A stretch of DNA of 64,000 bases from Sorangium cellulosum So ce56 (GCF_000067165.1 NC_010162.1:6455001-6519000), one strand, 5' to 3'; positions 54,392 to 63,786 are shown, counted from the first letter of the stretch. Notes: a model not told the origin generated them from the sequence alone. Program-made: numbers and translations.

Positions 54392-55480
54392 ATGACGAAC
54401 CAATCTACACTCGTTCGAGCCACATTGTTCGCGGCGCTGGCCGGCTCTTGCGCTCTCTCGGCTTGCGGGGGCGGCGTCGATGACGGCGCGAGCTCGTCGG
54501 GCGACGACCCTCACGCCGGGACGGGCGGGGCCGCCGTCTCAGGCAGCAGCGCCAGCACCACGACCAGCAGCAGCGCCACGACCAGCGGCGGCGCCACGAC
54601 CGGCGACAGCAGCGCGTCCGCGGGCGGAGCGGGCGGTGAGGGGGGCACGAGCGGAAGCGGCGGTTCGCCGGGGGCGGGCGGAGCGGGCGGATCGATGGGA
54701 GGCAAGGTCCCCCCGGAGCCGAGCACGGGTTGCGGCAAGGCCAATCCGCAGACGGGCAGCGCGCAGAGCCCGCTCACCGTATCGGGTCACCAGTACTACG
54801 TGAAGCTGCCGACCAACTACGACGCCAGCAAGCCGTATCCGGTGATGATCATGTTCAACCCGACGGGCAACCCGATCAGCTGGGCAGAGCAGAACGCGGG
54901 CTTCGAGACGACCGGCCCCAAGGAAGCCTGGATCCGCGTCTACCCTCACCCGGCCAACTCCAGCTCGGGCTGGGGGGCGAACGACGTCTCCTTCTTTCAG
55001 CCGTTCTACGATCAGATCACGGGCAACCTCTGCATCGACAAGGCTCGCGTGTTCGCGGCGGGCGAGAGCTCGGGCGGCGACTTCTCGAGCATCCTCGGCT
55101 GCGAGCACGCGGACAAGCTGCGCGCGATCGGCCCGTGCGCCACCAAGAACGTACAGCAGTACCCGCTCAACGCCAGCACCCGGAAGTGTACCGGGCAGGT
55201 CACGGCGGTCGTCATCCATGGAAAGCGCGACTCCGTGGTCGGGACGGACAACGGCCCGAAGACGCGCGACTTCTATACCGCGCTGAACCACTGCGAGGCG
55301 AGCACGACGCCGGTCGAGGGGTACACGGACGATCTCTCGAACTGCGTCCTGGCTCAGGGCTGCGACGAGGACTATCCGGTCTATTGGTGCCAGCACGGAG
55401 ACCCGAACTACAGCAACACCAATCATGGCTGGCCCGCGTTCGCGCCCAAGTTCCTCTGGAGCCTGTTCTCGACTTATTGA
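54392..55480 (+). CDS. CE1/PHB-depolymerase-like secreted esterase (lipoprotein)
   Basis: A 362-residue lipoprotein (lipobox L-S-A-C) with a Ser/Thr/Gly linker to about residue 105. The catalytic domain has M-I-M-F-N-P-T-G, A-A-G-E-S-S-G-G-D-F (nucleophile elbow G-E-S-S-G), H-G-K-R-D and a C-terminal N-H-G-W-P (His). The many Cys residues suggest disulfides. Feruloyl or acetylxylan esterase is likely. ATG 54392 is taken; GTG 54362 would add ten residues. It is driven by site 6; the next esterase follows after 126 bp on the same strand. Confidence 0.85.
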   Translation: MTNQSTLVRATLFAALAGSCALSACGGGVDDGASSSGDDPHAGTGGAAVSGSSASTTTSSSATTSGGATTGDSSASAGGAGGEGGTSGSGGSPGAGGAGGSMGGKVPPEPSTGCGKANPQTGSAQSPLTVSGHQYYVKLPTNYDASKPYPVMIMFNPTGNPISWAEQNAGFETTGPKEAWIRVYPHPANSSSGWGANDVSFFQPFYDQITGNLCIDKARVFAAGESSGGDFSSILGCEHADKLRAIGPCATKNVQQYPLNASTRKCTGQVTAVVIHGKRDSVVGTDNGPKTRDFYTALNHCEASTTPVEGYTDDLSNCVLAQGCDEDYPVYWCQHGDPNYSNTNHGWPAFAPKFLWSLFSTY

Positions 55481-55606
55481 GAATCATGATTGGCCCGGCG
55501 GCGCCCGGTGCATGACGCCTGCATCAACCGGCCGAAGGGGGGCGTGGCGAACGACCCCCGATCGCCCGAGCCCCCGGCGAGCAGAAGTTATCGAGGTGGT
55601 GTCCTT

Positions 55607-56809
55607 ATGAGTAGATCTGTGTTTGGTCTGAACGTTCTCTTCTCCGTCGGCGTGGCGGCGGCGCTGGCCGCATGCGGCTCGGAGGCGGATCCCGTCGACC
55701 CCGGCGCTGCCGGCTCCTCTGGCGCATCCACGAGCGGCGGCACCACCTCGGGAGCGACGTCGGGCGGAACGTCCAGCAGCGGCGCGGACACGGCCGCGAG
55801 CACGGTCGCGAGCACGAGCAGCTCTGCCGGCACGGGCGGCGGCTCGACGGGCACCGGCGACGGCGGCTCGACGGGCGCTGGCGACGGCGGCTCGACGGGC
55901 GCTGGCGACGGCGGCTCGACGGGCGCTGGCGACGGCGGCTCGACGGGCGCCGGCGACGGCGGAACGATGAACCCTGGCGACGGCGGCTCGGTGGGCTGCG
56001 GCAAGGCCGTGACGCGCCCCAACCCTCGCACGCAGCAGACGCTGACGGTCGGTGGGGTGACGCGCTACTACCTGATTCACGTGCCGGAGAACTACGACCC
56101 GAGCAAGCCGCTGCCGCTGGTCTTCGGTATCCACGGCCTGAACATGAACAACGTGTGGGCCGCTCACGACAACAGCGGATTCCAGCTCATCCAGGAGACC
56201 AACAACCAGGCGCTGCTCATCTACCCGCAGGGCTTGCCGGCGAACGGGCAATCCACGCCTCCGAGCACCGAATCGCAGTGGGGCACCGCTGACTCCAACT
56301 GGGGCGGTCCGCCGCCCAACGCCAATCAGGCGCGCATGACGGCCGACCTGGCGTTCTTCGATGCCATGCTGGAGCACGCCAAGACGAACTACTGCGTGGA
56401 CACGAAGCGCGTCTTCGCGGTCGGGTTCAGCCAAGGTGGTTTCATGACGAACACGCTCGGCTGCCAGCGCGCGTCCGTGTTCCGCGGCCTCGCCCCGGTC
56501 GCCGGGTGGGGCCCCAACGGATCCCAGCCCACGTGCAGCGACGCCAGCGCCGCGCACGCGCTGATTCAAACGCAAGGCGACAGCGACGGGACCGTGACCC
56601 CCCAGCTGGGACAGGCGACCCGAGACTTCTGGCGCGGCCGGAACGGCTGCCAGGCGACCACGATGCGGTCGAGCTTCGGCGACTCGTGCGTCGAGTACCA
56701 GGGCTGCAAGGAGGGCCAGCCGGTCGTGTACTGCACGCACCCCGGCGGTCACAACGTACCGTCCGGCGCGGGCGGGCGAGCCTGGCGCTTCTTCCAGTCG
56801 CTCAAATGA
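55607..56809 (+). CDS. CE1/PHB-depolymerase-like secreted esterase with GDGGSTGA repeat linker
   Basis: A 400-residue lipoprotein (lipobox L-A-A-C). The linker holds about five 24-bp repeats encoding G-D-G-G-S-T-G-A (near 55857-55980). The hydrolase domain has F-G-I-H-G-L-N-M-N, V-G-F-S-Q-G-G-F (nucleophilic Ser), Q-G-D-S-D-G-T-V (Asp) and H-P-G-G-H-N-V-P (His), the full triad. GAGGTG lies before ATG 55607. It probably forms an operon with the previous esterase under site 6. Confidence 0.88.
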   Translation: MSRSVFGLNVLFSVGVAAALAACGSEADPVDPGAAGSSGASTSGGTTSGATSGGTSSSGADTAASTVASTSSSAGTGGGSTGTGDGGSTGAGDGGSTGAGDGGSTGAGDGGSTGAGDGGTMNPGDGGSVGCGKAVTRPNPRTQQTLTVGGVTRYYLIHVPENYDPSKPLPLVFGIHGLNMNNVWAAHDNSGFQLIQETNNQALLIYPQGLPANGQSTPPSTESQWGTADSNWGGPPPNANQARMTADLAFFDAMLEHAKTNYCVDTKRVFAVGFSQGGFMTNTLGCQRASVFRGLAPVAGWGPNGSQPTCSDASAAHALIQTQGDSDGTVTPQLGQATRDFWRGRNGCQATTMRSSFGDSCVEYQGCKEGQPVVYCTHPGGHNVPSGAGGRAWRFFQSLK

Positions 56810-56953
56810 GCCGCGCAGGCCGTGGACCGAGCGTGGTCTCTTCGATGCATGGATCCTCGATTTTCAGATGAACAAGACAGTTACTGGATGATGGCTGCAT
56901 TGCAACTGGGCTGAATAGTTGATTCGTCACCCGAGCTTGGTCAGGAGGCAATC

Positions 56954-58627
56954 ATGACCCGACCGTCTTTTTTAATGACCGGCTTGCCACGCGGCAGGCG
57001 GGCGCTGGGCGCGGGGCTCTGCGTCACCGCGCTCCTGCTCGCGGGATGCACGGGCGCCTTGGGCGATCCGGAGGAGAGCGGCGATCCGGCGCCGGACGTG
57101 AACGGCCCAGTCACCGGCGGGGTGGCGCGCGGCATCGACATGCCGGGTGGGCCGCAGTACCACCGGTTCGTGCGGCTCACGAACTCGCAGTGGGCGCGCA
57201 GCGTTCAGGTGGTCCTGAACCTCGACGCGCCGCCGTCGCTGTCCGACGGGTTCGAGAAGCCCGTCTCCGGCACGACGGACTTCACGAACAACGAGCACCT
57301 GCTGAGCGTGAACCAGCGCTCGTGGAGCGACTACCAATCGGCGGCGGAGGCGCTCGCCGAGCAGGTGACGGCTTCGGCGGAGGCGCTCGCCGACGTTTAC
57401 CCGGGCACGGACGAGGCCGGCTTCATCGAGACCGTGGGGCGCCGCGCGTATCGCCGTCCGCTGACGGACGATGAGATCGCCGGGTACACGTCGATCTTCG
57501 AGACCGGAGCGGCGATGTCCGGCGCGAAGAGCGCGTTCGCCAAGGGCGCGCAGCTCGTGATCCGGACGATGCTCCAGTCGCCGCACTTCCTCTACCGCAC
57601 GGAGCTCGGCGAGGATCGCAAGCCGCTCGATGGTTACGAGATCGCGGCGAAGCTCTCGCTCTGGCTGCGCGACGCCGCGCCGAGCGACGAGCTGCTCGAC
57701 AAGGCGCCCACGCTCACGACGCCGGAGGCGATCGCCGCGGTCGCCGAGACCATGCTGGAGGAGCCCACCGCGGTCGAGGGCATGCGGTACTTCCATCGCG
57801 AGCTGCTCCACTTCGATCGCTACGCCACGATCAGCAAGCTCGGCGTGCCGACCTACAACGAATCGTTGAACGCGGAGTACGAGGAGAGCGCGTACCTGTT
57901 CTTCGACAAGATCTTCACCGAGGGTCTCGGCGTCAAGGAGATCCTTACGTCCACCAAGGGCTTCGCGGGGCCGGGGATGGCGAGCCTCTACGGCCTAGCG
58001 CCGAGCGGGAGCCGCGTCGTGGAGCGAGACCTCGGTCCCGATCGCGTCGGCTTCTTCTCGCAGCTCCCTTACCTGACGCTGAACGCTCTGAACGAGGAGT
58101 CGGACTCGATCCACCGCGGCGTCAGCATCAACCTCGACGTGCTGTGCACGCCGCTCGGCGCGCCGGCCCCCAACATTCCGCCGGTCCCGCCGCTCGAGCC
58201 CGGGCAGACGAACCGTCAACGCATCACGCGGCTCACCTCCGCCTGCGGCGGCGCGTGCCACAACCAGCTCATCAACCCCGTCGGCTTCGCCTTCGAGCAC
58301 TTCGACGGCATGGGGCAGTATCGGGACGAGGAGAACGGAGGCTTGCCGATCGACAGCAGCGGTGTCTACGCGTTCTCCGAAGGGGACAAGTCGTTCGCGG
58401 ACGCCGGCGAGCTGATGCATTACATGGCGGAGGGCGAGCAGGCTCACCTCTGCTACGCGAAGAAGCTCGCGAGCTTCGCGCTCCAGCGCGACGTCGTCCC
58501 GTCGGACTTGCCGCTCGTCGAGACGCTCGCCGAGGTGAGCCGCGGCGCCAGCGGCTCGGTGAAAGCGATTATGCTCGAGCTCGTGAAGAAGGACGCATTC
58601 CGGACTCGCATGGGAGGTACGCTGTGA
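56954..58627 (+). CDS. DUF1592-type multidomain lipoprotein with CxxxCH motif, pair 3
   Basis: A 557-residue lipoprotein (lipobox L-L-A-G-C-T-G-A-L-G, nearly the same as pairs 1 and 2). The domains run F-V-R-L-T-N-S-Q-W-A-R-S, R-A-Y-R-R-P-L, S-P-H-F-L-Y-R-T-E, L-S-L-W-L-R-D-A-A-P and the DUF1588/1585 end. The haem-like site is C-G-G-A-C-H (CxxxCH). AGGAGG lies 7 nt before ATG 56954. No regulon promoter was found in the 144-bp gap upstream; it may be read through from the esterases. Confidence 0.9.
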   Translation: MTRPSFLMTGLPRGRRALGAGLCVTALLLAGCTGALGDPEESGDPAPDVNGPVTGGVARGIDMPGGPQYHRFVRLTNSQWARSVQVVLNLDAPPSLSDGFEKPVSGTTDFTNNEHLLSVNQRSWSDYQSAAEALAEQVTASAEALADVYPGTDEAGFIETVGRRAYRRPLTDDEIAGYTSIFETGAAMSGAKSAFAKGAQLVIRTMLQSPHFLYRTELGEDRKPLDGYEIAAKLSLWLRDAAPSDELLDKAPTLTTPEAIAAVAETMLEEPTAVEGMRYFHRELLHFDRYATISKLGVPTYNESLNAEYEESAYLFFDKIFTEGLGVKEILTSTKGFAGPGMASLYGLAPSGSRVVERDLGPDRVGFFSQLPYLTLNALNEESDSIHRGVSINLDVLCTPLGAPAPNIPPVPPLEPGQTNRQRITRLTSACGGACHNQLINPVGFAFEHFDGMGQYRDEENGGLPIDSSGVYAFSEGDKSFADAGELMHYMAEGEQAHLCYAKKLASFALQRDVVPSDLPLVETLAEVSRGASGSVKAIMLELVKKDAFRTRMGGTL

Positions 58628-60069
58628 ACCCCAAGATCGCAATGAACCTCGCTCCTCCGAGCGCAGCGCACCGGCGCGGCATGAACCGGCGCGCGTTCCT
58701 GCGCGCGGGCGGCGTCGCCATCGCCCTTCCGTTCCTCGAGGGTCTGCCGTTGCGCTCCGCCTGGGCCGCGGACAACCCGCCCGTGTTCAGCCTCTACATC
58801 GTGGCGGCGTGCGGCGTGGTGGGTAAGAAGTTCTTCCCGGACCAGACTGGCCAGCTCACGACCGACGGGCTCGCCGCCATGACGGACAAGGCGACGCACG
58901 TGCTCGCGCCTCACGCCTCGAACCTGCTGTTCATCCGCGGCATCAACTTCCCGATGAATGGGCCCACCAACTGCGGCCACGCGCAAGGTCTGAGTCAGTC
59001 GCTCACCGCGCGCCCGGCGCAGGGCGGCGGCAGGACCGTCGCCTCGACCGGCGTGTCCGCTGACGTGGTCGTCGCCAAGCTGGTGAACGAGGGCGGAGCC
59101 GAGCCGCTCACGCTCTACGCCGGCAACCTCAAGAACGGGTACATCGCCGAGCGCATCTCTTTCAAGGGCGGCGGCTCCGGACAGGTGCGCTCCGCGGACG
59201 ACAACCCGTACACGCTCTACTCCAAGCTCGTCGGCCTGGCGAGCAGCGGCGGTGGCAGCAGCAGCGGCGGCAGCGGCGCGCAGGCCGCCGAGGAGCTCAT
59301 CCGCAGCCGCAAGAGCGCGAACGACTTCGTGCGCGAGGAGCTGAACAGCCTGATGCGCATGTCGGCGCTGAGCTCCGCCGACAAGCACCGCCTCCAGCAG
59401 CATTTCGACGCCATCCGCGACGCCGAGGTCACGATGGGCGAGATGGCCGGGGCCTGCAGCCAGGCGGGCCTCTCGACGTCGGAGCTCGACGCGCTCAAGA
59501 GCGGCTTCGCGTTCAAGACGAACGGCATGATAGAAGACGTCGCGAAGCTCCACCTCGAGCTCGTGGCGCTGGCGTTCGCCTGCAACTTCAACCGCGTGGC
59601 GACGCTGCAGCACGGCGACGGCACGGATCAGACGAAGTATGCGGTGCCGTCGAACGAGAAGCTCGGGTGGCCCTTCCACCACATCAGCCATCGTGTGCAG
59701 TCGGACGCCTCTTCGGGCAGCAACCCGACGGCCGAGCAAGCGCACGCCGAGATCGACGTGGTCCGCATGCAGACGCTGCTCCACGGCCTCGATCAGTTCA
59801 AGGCGCGCGGCCTGTTCGACAAGTCCATCATCCTGTGGACGAACCACGTGGCGGACGGCCCGTCGCACAGCTTCCAGAACGTTCCGACGATCATCGCCGG
59901 GGACGGCGGCGGCTACCTGAAGCAGGGTGCTTACATCGACGCCGGAGGCGTCACGAACAACCGGCTCTTCAACGGCCTCATCGCCGCCGCCGTTCGGGAC
60001 AAGACGGAGTGGACGGAGAACTTCGGCGAGGGCAAGGGCTCCGGGCCCATCGACGGCATGCTCGCCTGA
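58624..60069 (+). CDS. DUF1552 (HXXSHH family) exported protein, pair 3
   Basis: A 481-residue protein from GTG 58624, which has GGGAGG 6 nt upstream and overlaps the previous stop; ATG 58642 is an alternative. A Tat-type signal (M-N-R-R-A-F-L-R-A-G, hydrophobic core, A-W-A-A) starts about 18 residues in. The DUF1552 domain has C-G-H-A-Q-G-L-S-Q-S, H-R-L-Q-Q-H-F-D-A-I-R-D and the His motif H-H-I-S-H-R. A Gly/Ser loop (near 200-212) interrupts the middle. Function not established; translationally coupled to its DUF1592 partner. Confidence 0.9.
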   Translation: MNPKIAMNLAPPSAAHRRGMNRRAFLRAGGVAIALPFLEGLPLRSAWAADNPPVFSLYIVAACGVVGKKFFPDQTGQLTTDGLAAMTDKATHVLAPHASNLLFIRGINFPMNGPTNCGHAQGLSQSLTARPAQGGGRTVASTGVSADVVVAKLVNEGGAEPLTLYAGNLKNGYIAERISFKGGGSGQVRSADDNPYTLYSKLVGLASSGGGSSSGGSGAQAAEELIRSRKSANDFVREELNSLMRMSALSSADKHRLQQHFDAIRDAEVTMGEMAGACSQAGLSTSELDALKSGFAFKTNGMIEDVAKLHLELVALAFACNFNRVATLQHGDGTDQTKYAVPSNEKLGWPFHHISHRVQSDASSGSNPTAEQAHAEIDVVRMQTLLHGLDQFKARGLFDKSIILWTNHVADGPSHSFQNVPTIIAGDGGGYLKQGAYIDAGGVTNNRLFNGLIAAAVRDKTEWTENFGEGKGSGPIDGMLA

Positions 60070-60377
60070 GCGGCATCGCGCCCCCGGTGCTCATGACGAT
60101 CCCAGTCCCGGGCCAGACCGAAGCGGTGGCCCAGGAAGAATGTGTTCGCTCACACACTTGAGCTCAAGCCCGATCGGCTGCACGCGTCTTGACGCGATCC
60201 GGCGGCTCGACGATAGGCCCGGCGCGGGGGTGCAGGCGCTCGTCGCTGGGCCATCGCCGCCGCGGGTGAGGGCAGGAGCGCCTCGCGGCGGGCCTCGTCG
60301 ACTTTCCGGCGAGATCGACTTGCGGAACCGTTAGACTCGAGCGGCGCGCTCGTGGATCGGCGCGCGGAGGAGCGAGC
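60070..60377. other. Intergenic region with an orphan regulon-type promoter
   Basis: About 308 bp with no gene. It carries site 7, which faces left into the 3' end of the convergent DUF1552 gene. Confidence 0.5.
60139..60167 (-). promoter_or_regulatory. Regulon promoter-like site 7 (orphan)
   Basis: On the minus strand TTGAGC, 17 bp, CACATT; the inverted repeat is TGTG-TTCGCT-CACA at 60141-60154. It has the same 29-bp architecture, but no minus-strand gene lies downstream. Confidence 0.5.
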
Positions 60378-61847
60378 ATGGGTCGCGACAGGGGGGAGCG
60401 GACATCCGGACCGTTCGGACGCGCGGACGCGGATGGGGTGTCGGGAGGGGACCACGGCTCGGAAGCAGGGAGCGCGGCGGGCGGGCCCTGCCAGCTCGAC
60501 GGGGGCCCCGCGCCGGGCGGGGTGCCCGCGCGCGCCGACGGCGAGGTTGACTACAAGGCAGAGTGCGCGGCGCTGCGCGCGCGCGTCGAGGAGCTGGAGA
60601 ATGAGCTGGCCAGTCGGCGCGGGGAGCTCGGGCGCGAGAGAGGGCTGGTCGGCGCGGCGGCGGCGTACCTCGACGCTCCGTTCGCTCTGGGCGCCACGCA
60701 AGTGCCGGCGCTGATCCACTGGCGCCAGGATGGCACCGTGACGCGCTGGAACGACGCCGCGGGGTACCTCTTCGGCTGGAGCGAGGGCGAGGCCGTGGGC
60801 CGCCGGCTCTCCGAGCTCGTGGCCGCGGATCCGGTGTCGCCAGAGGAGGTGGAGGCGTTCAACCACGATCCTGGCGAGAGCCTCTTCGCGACGACCACGA
60901 GCGCCGGCAGGACGAGAGAGGGAAACGAGATCACCTGCCGGTGGACCTACGCCGTGCTGCGCGACGAGCGAGGCGACGTCCGAGAGATCGCGGCCATCGT
61001 GGATGAAGGCGACGATCCGCGGCAGAGGGAGCGCCTGCTGCACGAACGCTATCAGATGCTCCTGCAGCTCGTGGACAGCTCGCCGAACGTCATGTTCATC
61101 AAGGACGCGGACGGACGCTACGTGTTCGTCAACCGCCATTATGCGCGGGCCATCGGGCGGCATGCCGTCGAGTTCCTCGGCAAGGACGAGCATGAGTTCG
61201 GCGCCACGCCGCCCGGCGTCGCCGACCGGATCGTGGAGAAGGAACGGGAGGTGTTCGCGAGCGGCCAGGCCATGCGATACGAGGAGGTCCTGGACTACGG
61301 CAGCCAGAATTTCTATTTCTTCACGGTCAAGTTCCCGGTTCGCAACGAGCGCGGCGAGCTGGTCGGCGTCGGCGGCGTCGTGAGAGAGGACACCGACCTG
61401 AGGCGCGCGCAGGCGGAGCGGACCGCGCTGCAGGAGCAAATCATCGCCGCGCAGCAGGACGCGCTCCGGGAGCTGTCGACGCCGCTCATCCCGCTCGCCG
61501 ACGGCGTCCTGGCCATGCCGCTCGTCGGGACGGTGGACGGCGCGCGCGCGGGGCAGATCATGGAGACGCTGCTCACCGGGATCGGCAGCCAGCGCGCCCA
61601 CACCGCGATCCTGGACATCACCGGCGTTCGCGCCGTCGATACGCTCGTCGCCGATGCGCTGACGCGGACCGCGCGCGCCGCCCAGATGCTCGGCGCGCGC
61701 GTGGTGCTCACAGGCATCCGCCCCGAGGTGGCGCGCGCCCTGATCGAGCTCGGCGCGGACCTCACCGGCATCGTCACGATGGGCACCTTGCAGAGCGGCA
61801 TCGCGTACGCGCTCCGGCCCTCGGAGCGCCCGCGCGGCGCCCGGTGA
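60378..61847 (+). CDS. RsbR-like PAS-PAS-STAS signalling protein
   Basis: A 489-residue cytosolic protein. After a Gly-rich N-terminus there is a short coiled coil (about 55-90, Leu/Glu/Arg-rich). Two PAS domains follow (about 105-210 and 225-340; T-R-W-N-D-A-A-G-Y-L-F-G-W and D-A-D-G-R-Y-V-F-V-N-R). A C-terminal STAS domain (about 360-480) has I-L-D-I-T-G-V-R-A-V-D-T, where Thr/Ser residues are kinase targets in RsbR proteins. This suggests a stressosome-type sensor controlling a partner kinase. Ligand unknown. No partner kinase is adjacent. Confidence 0.88.
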   Translation: MGRDRGERTSGPFGRADADGVSGGDHGSEAGSAAGGPCQLDGGPAPGGVPARADGEVDYKAECAALRARVEELENELASRRGELGRERGLVGAAAAYLDAPFALGATQVPALIHWRQDGTVTRWNDAAGYLFGWSEGEAVGRRLSELVAADPVSPEEVEAFNHDPGESLFATTTSAGRTREGNEITCRWTYAVLRDERGDVREIAAIVDEGDDPRQRERLLHERYQMLLQLVDSSPNVMFIKDADGRYVFVNRHYARAIGRHAVEFLGKDEHEFGATPPGVADRIVEKEREVFASGQAMRYEEVLDYGSQNFYFFTVKFPVRNERGELVGVGGVVREDTDLRRAQAERTALQEQIIAAQQDALRELSTPLIPLADGVLAMPLVGTVDGARAGQIMETLLTGIGSQRAHTAILDITGVRAVDTLVADALTRTARAAQMLGARVVLTGIRPEVARALIELGADLTGIVTMGTLQSGIAYALRPSERPRGAR

Positions 61848-61913
61848 AGCGCGCCCTGGCTGCATTGGCAAAGAGACCGAGGCTCCTCCCCTGCGCGGCG
61901 ACTGGAGCGCGCG

Positions 61914-62222
61914 ATCCGGCGGAAGGCGCGGGCCGCGGGCAAGAAGATCACCGTCGTCGGGTCCTTGATGAACGGGCCGGCGATGGTCGACGGCGCTGCG
62001 TTTCCGCGGGCCCATGAAGGGCACAGCGGCTGGAGGATCGATCAGATCGGGGGGCTGGTGCCGACGCCCGCCCTCGCGCAGGCCCCGCACATCGTGCTGC
62101 GCATGGCGGGGACCAACGATCTGACCCAGAACGACAACATTCCCATGGCGCCGCAGCGCCTGGGAGCGGTCCTCGACAAGCTCTTCGCCTCGGCTCCGGA
62201 CGCGCTGCGACCAACGGGTTGA
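61914..62222 (+). pseudogene. Remnant of an SGNH/GDSL carbohydrate esterase
   Basis: One open frame gives A-A-G-K-K-I-T-V-V-G-S, then H-E-G-H-S-G-W-R-I-D-Q-I, M-A-G-T-N-D and A-P-Q-R-L-G-A-V-L-D-K. These are middle blocks of SGNH esterases found beside xylanases. The N-terminal G-D-S block and the C-terminal Asp-His block are missing, and there is no start or ribosome site. It ends 15 bp before the palindromic repeat at 62237. Confidence 0.65.
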
Positions 62223-62236
62223 AACCGCCAGAAGAG

Positions 62237-62346
62237 AGCAGATTTCGAACCGCCAAGGCGCCAAGGCGCCAAGTAAATCACAAATCTTGGCGTCTTATGG
62301 CCCCTTGGCGGTTCACTTCTCGCTCGATCGACGGGATCGGTGTTCT
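62237..62346 (+). repeat. Dispersed ~110-bp palindromic repeat, copy 2
   Basis: Same plan as 22571-22680: AACCGCCAAGGCGCCAAGG, loop, CCCCTTGGCGGTTCA, then CTCGCTCGATC and GATCGGTGT. It directly follows the SGNH remnant. Confidence 0.88.
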
Positions 62347-62406
62347 GGAGGAGCGCCGGCCGGCGTCGTTGCGTTCGCGCGGGCCGGCTTTCCGCCCTTG
62401 TGACGG

Positions 62407-63786
62407 CTATGTCAGGTTCGTGAGCGGCCCGGTGCAGAATTTCGGGTCGCCGAACGTCGTTCGGTTGTCGCCGAACAGGTTCAAGATCGAGACGAGCAGG
62501 TTGTTGTGCGGGAGGTTGGGGTACCGGACCCAGCGTCCAGTGCGCAGGCCGCCGCCGCCGCCGGCCAGCAGGAACGGCATGTTCGACTTGTTGTGGCTCG
62601 GCGGATCCGAGAGCTCGGACCCGAAGAAGACGACGCTCTCGTCGAGCAGCGAGTGTCCACCCATGTCGACCTTCGCCATCTCCTGCAGCAGATAGAGGTG
62701 CTGCTTCGAATACCAGTTGCAGATGAGCTCGCACTCGTTTGGCCTGAAGCCGCCGTCGTGCTGGTAGAAATGGTGGTGCTCGGTCAGGTTCAGCCAGGGG
62801 AAGGTGTGCTTCGCCTCCGTGTCGCTCCACTGCAGCGTGCCGACCGCGGTGATGTCGCAGGCGAGCGACATCACCAGCATGTCCATCATCAGCTTGCCGA
62901 CCTTGGGGATCGCCGCGTCGGTCGAGGTGTCCTTGACCTTGCCGTCGTTGTCCGCGCTGAGCCCCGTGCGCGGGTTGTAGTCGGACGTGTCGACCTTCGT
63001 CGGCGCCTTGCACGCGCTCGTCTCGACCGGCGGCGCGCTGTCGAGGCTCTTCTCGATCTCGCGGATCTTCGTCAGGTGCTGGTCGATCTTCTGCTTGTCG
63101 GCGGCGCCGAGCCGATTGGACAGGGCGGAGTAGCGCCCGTCGAGGAAATCGAGGATCGATTTCCTTCGCGCGAGCCGGCGGGCGGCGTCGTTGCCGGCGC
63201 TGGGGTCCAGCGTGCCGAAGAGGTCGGTGAAGATCTCCGTCGGATCGAGGCGCGGCGAGATCGGCCTGAACGGCGCGGCGCTCTCGAAGTTCGCGGCGTT
63301 CATCGGTGACAGCAGGCCGTGGGACTTGCCCGTCGCCCAGCGCACCGCGATCTCGATGCTCGCCTTCGCCTTCTGACCGGCGGAGATGCGGGAGGCGATC
63401 ACCTGATCGACGGACGGTCCGCCCCCGTAGCCGCCGTTCGGGGCTTGGGTCGTGCCCGAGAGCCAGGCGATGATCCCGGCCTGGTGCTGCTCACCAACAG
63501 CGCTCTTCATGTCGAGGCCGTCGAGGACGAGCAGCCGGTCCTGCACCGGCGCGAGCGGCGACAGGATGGGCCCCAGGGTGAAGTTCGTCTCGGTGCCGGT
63601 CGGCCGCCAGCGGTTGATCACGGTCCCGCCCGGCGTGTAGACGGAGAGGAAACGCTTGGCGGGGGCGGGTTGCGCGCTCGCCGTGCGCTCGGGGCCCATG
63701 ATCTCCAGCCAGGGGAGCGCGATGGCGATGGCGCCAGCGCCGCGCAGCACGGCACGTCGGCTCAAACGAAAGTTCGACATAACCAT
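62407..63786 (-). CDS. DUF1552 (HXXSHH family) exported protein, pair 4
   Basis: A 459-residue protein with a Tat-type signal (L-S-R-R-A-V-L-R-G-A-G, hydrophobic core, A-S-A-Q). The mature part has Y-T-P-G-G-T-V, L-P-W-L-E-I-M, D-K-Q-K-I-D-Q-H-L-T-K-I-R-E-I-E and a His cluster H-H-H-F-Y-Q-H at the family motif. L-D-E-S-V-V-F-F-G-S-E-L-S-D and L-L-A-G-G-G-G-G are typical. The start at 63786 overlaps the DUF1592 stop (TGATG); ATG 63780 is an alternative with better spacing to AGGAGG. Function not established. Confidence 0.88.
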   Translation of the reverse strand: MVMSNFRLSRRAVLRGAGAIAIALPWLEIMGPERTASAQPAPAKRFLSVYTPGGTVINRWRPTGTETNFTLGPILSPLAPVQDRLLVLDGLDMKSAVGEQHQAGIIAWLSGTTQAPNGGYGGGPSVDQVIASRISAGQKAKASIEIAVRWATGKSHGLLSPMNAANFESAAPFRPISPRLDPTEIFTDLFGTLDPSAGNDAARRLARRKSILDFLDGRYSALSNRLGAADKQKIDQHLTKIREIEKSLDSAPPVETSACKAPTKVDTSDYNPRTGLSADNDGKVKDTSTDAAIPKVGKLMMDMLVMSLACDITAVGTLQWSDTEAKHTFPWLNLTEHHHFYQHDGGFRPNECELICNWYSKQHLYLLQEMAKVDMGGHSLLDESVVFFGSELSDPPSHNKSNMPFLLAGGGGGLRTGRWVRYPNLPHNNLLVSILNLFGDNRTTFGDPKFCTGPLTNLT

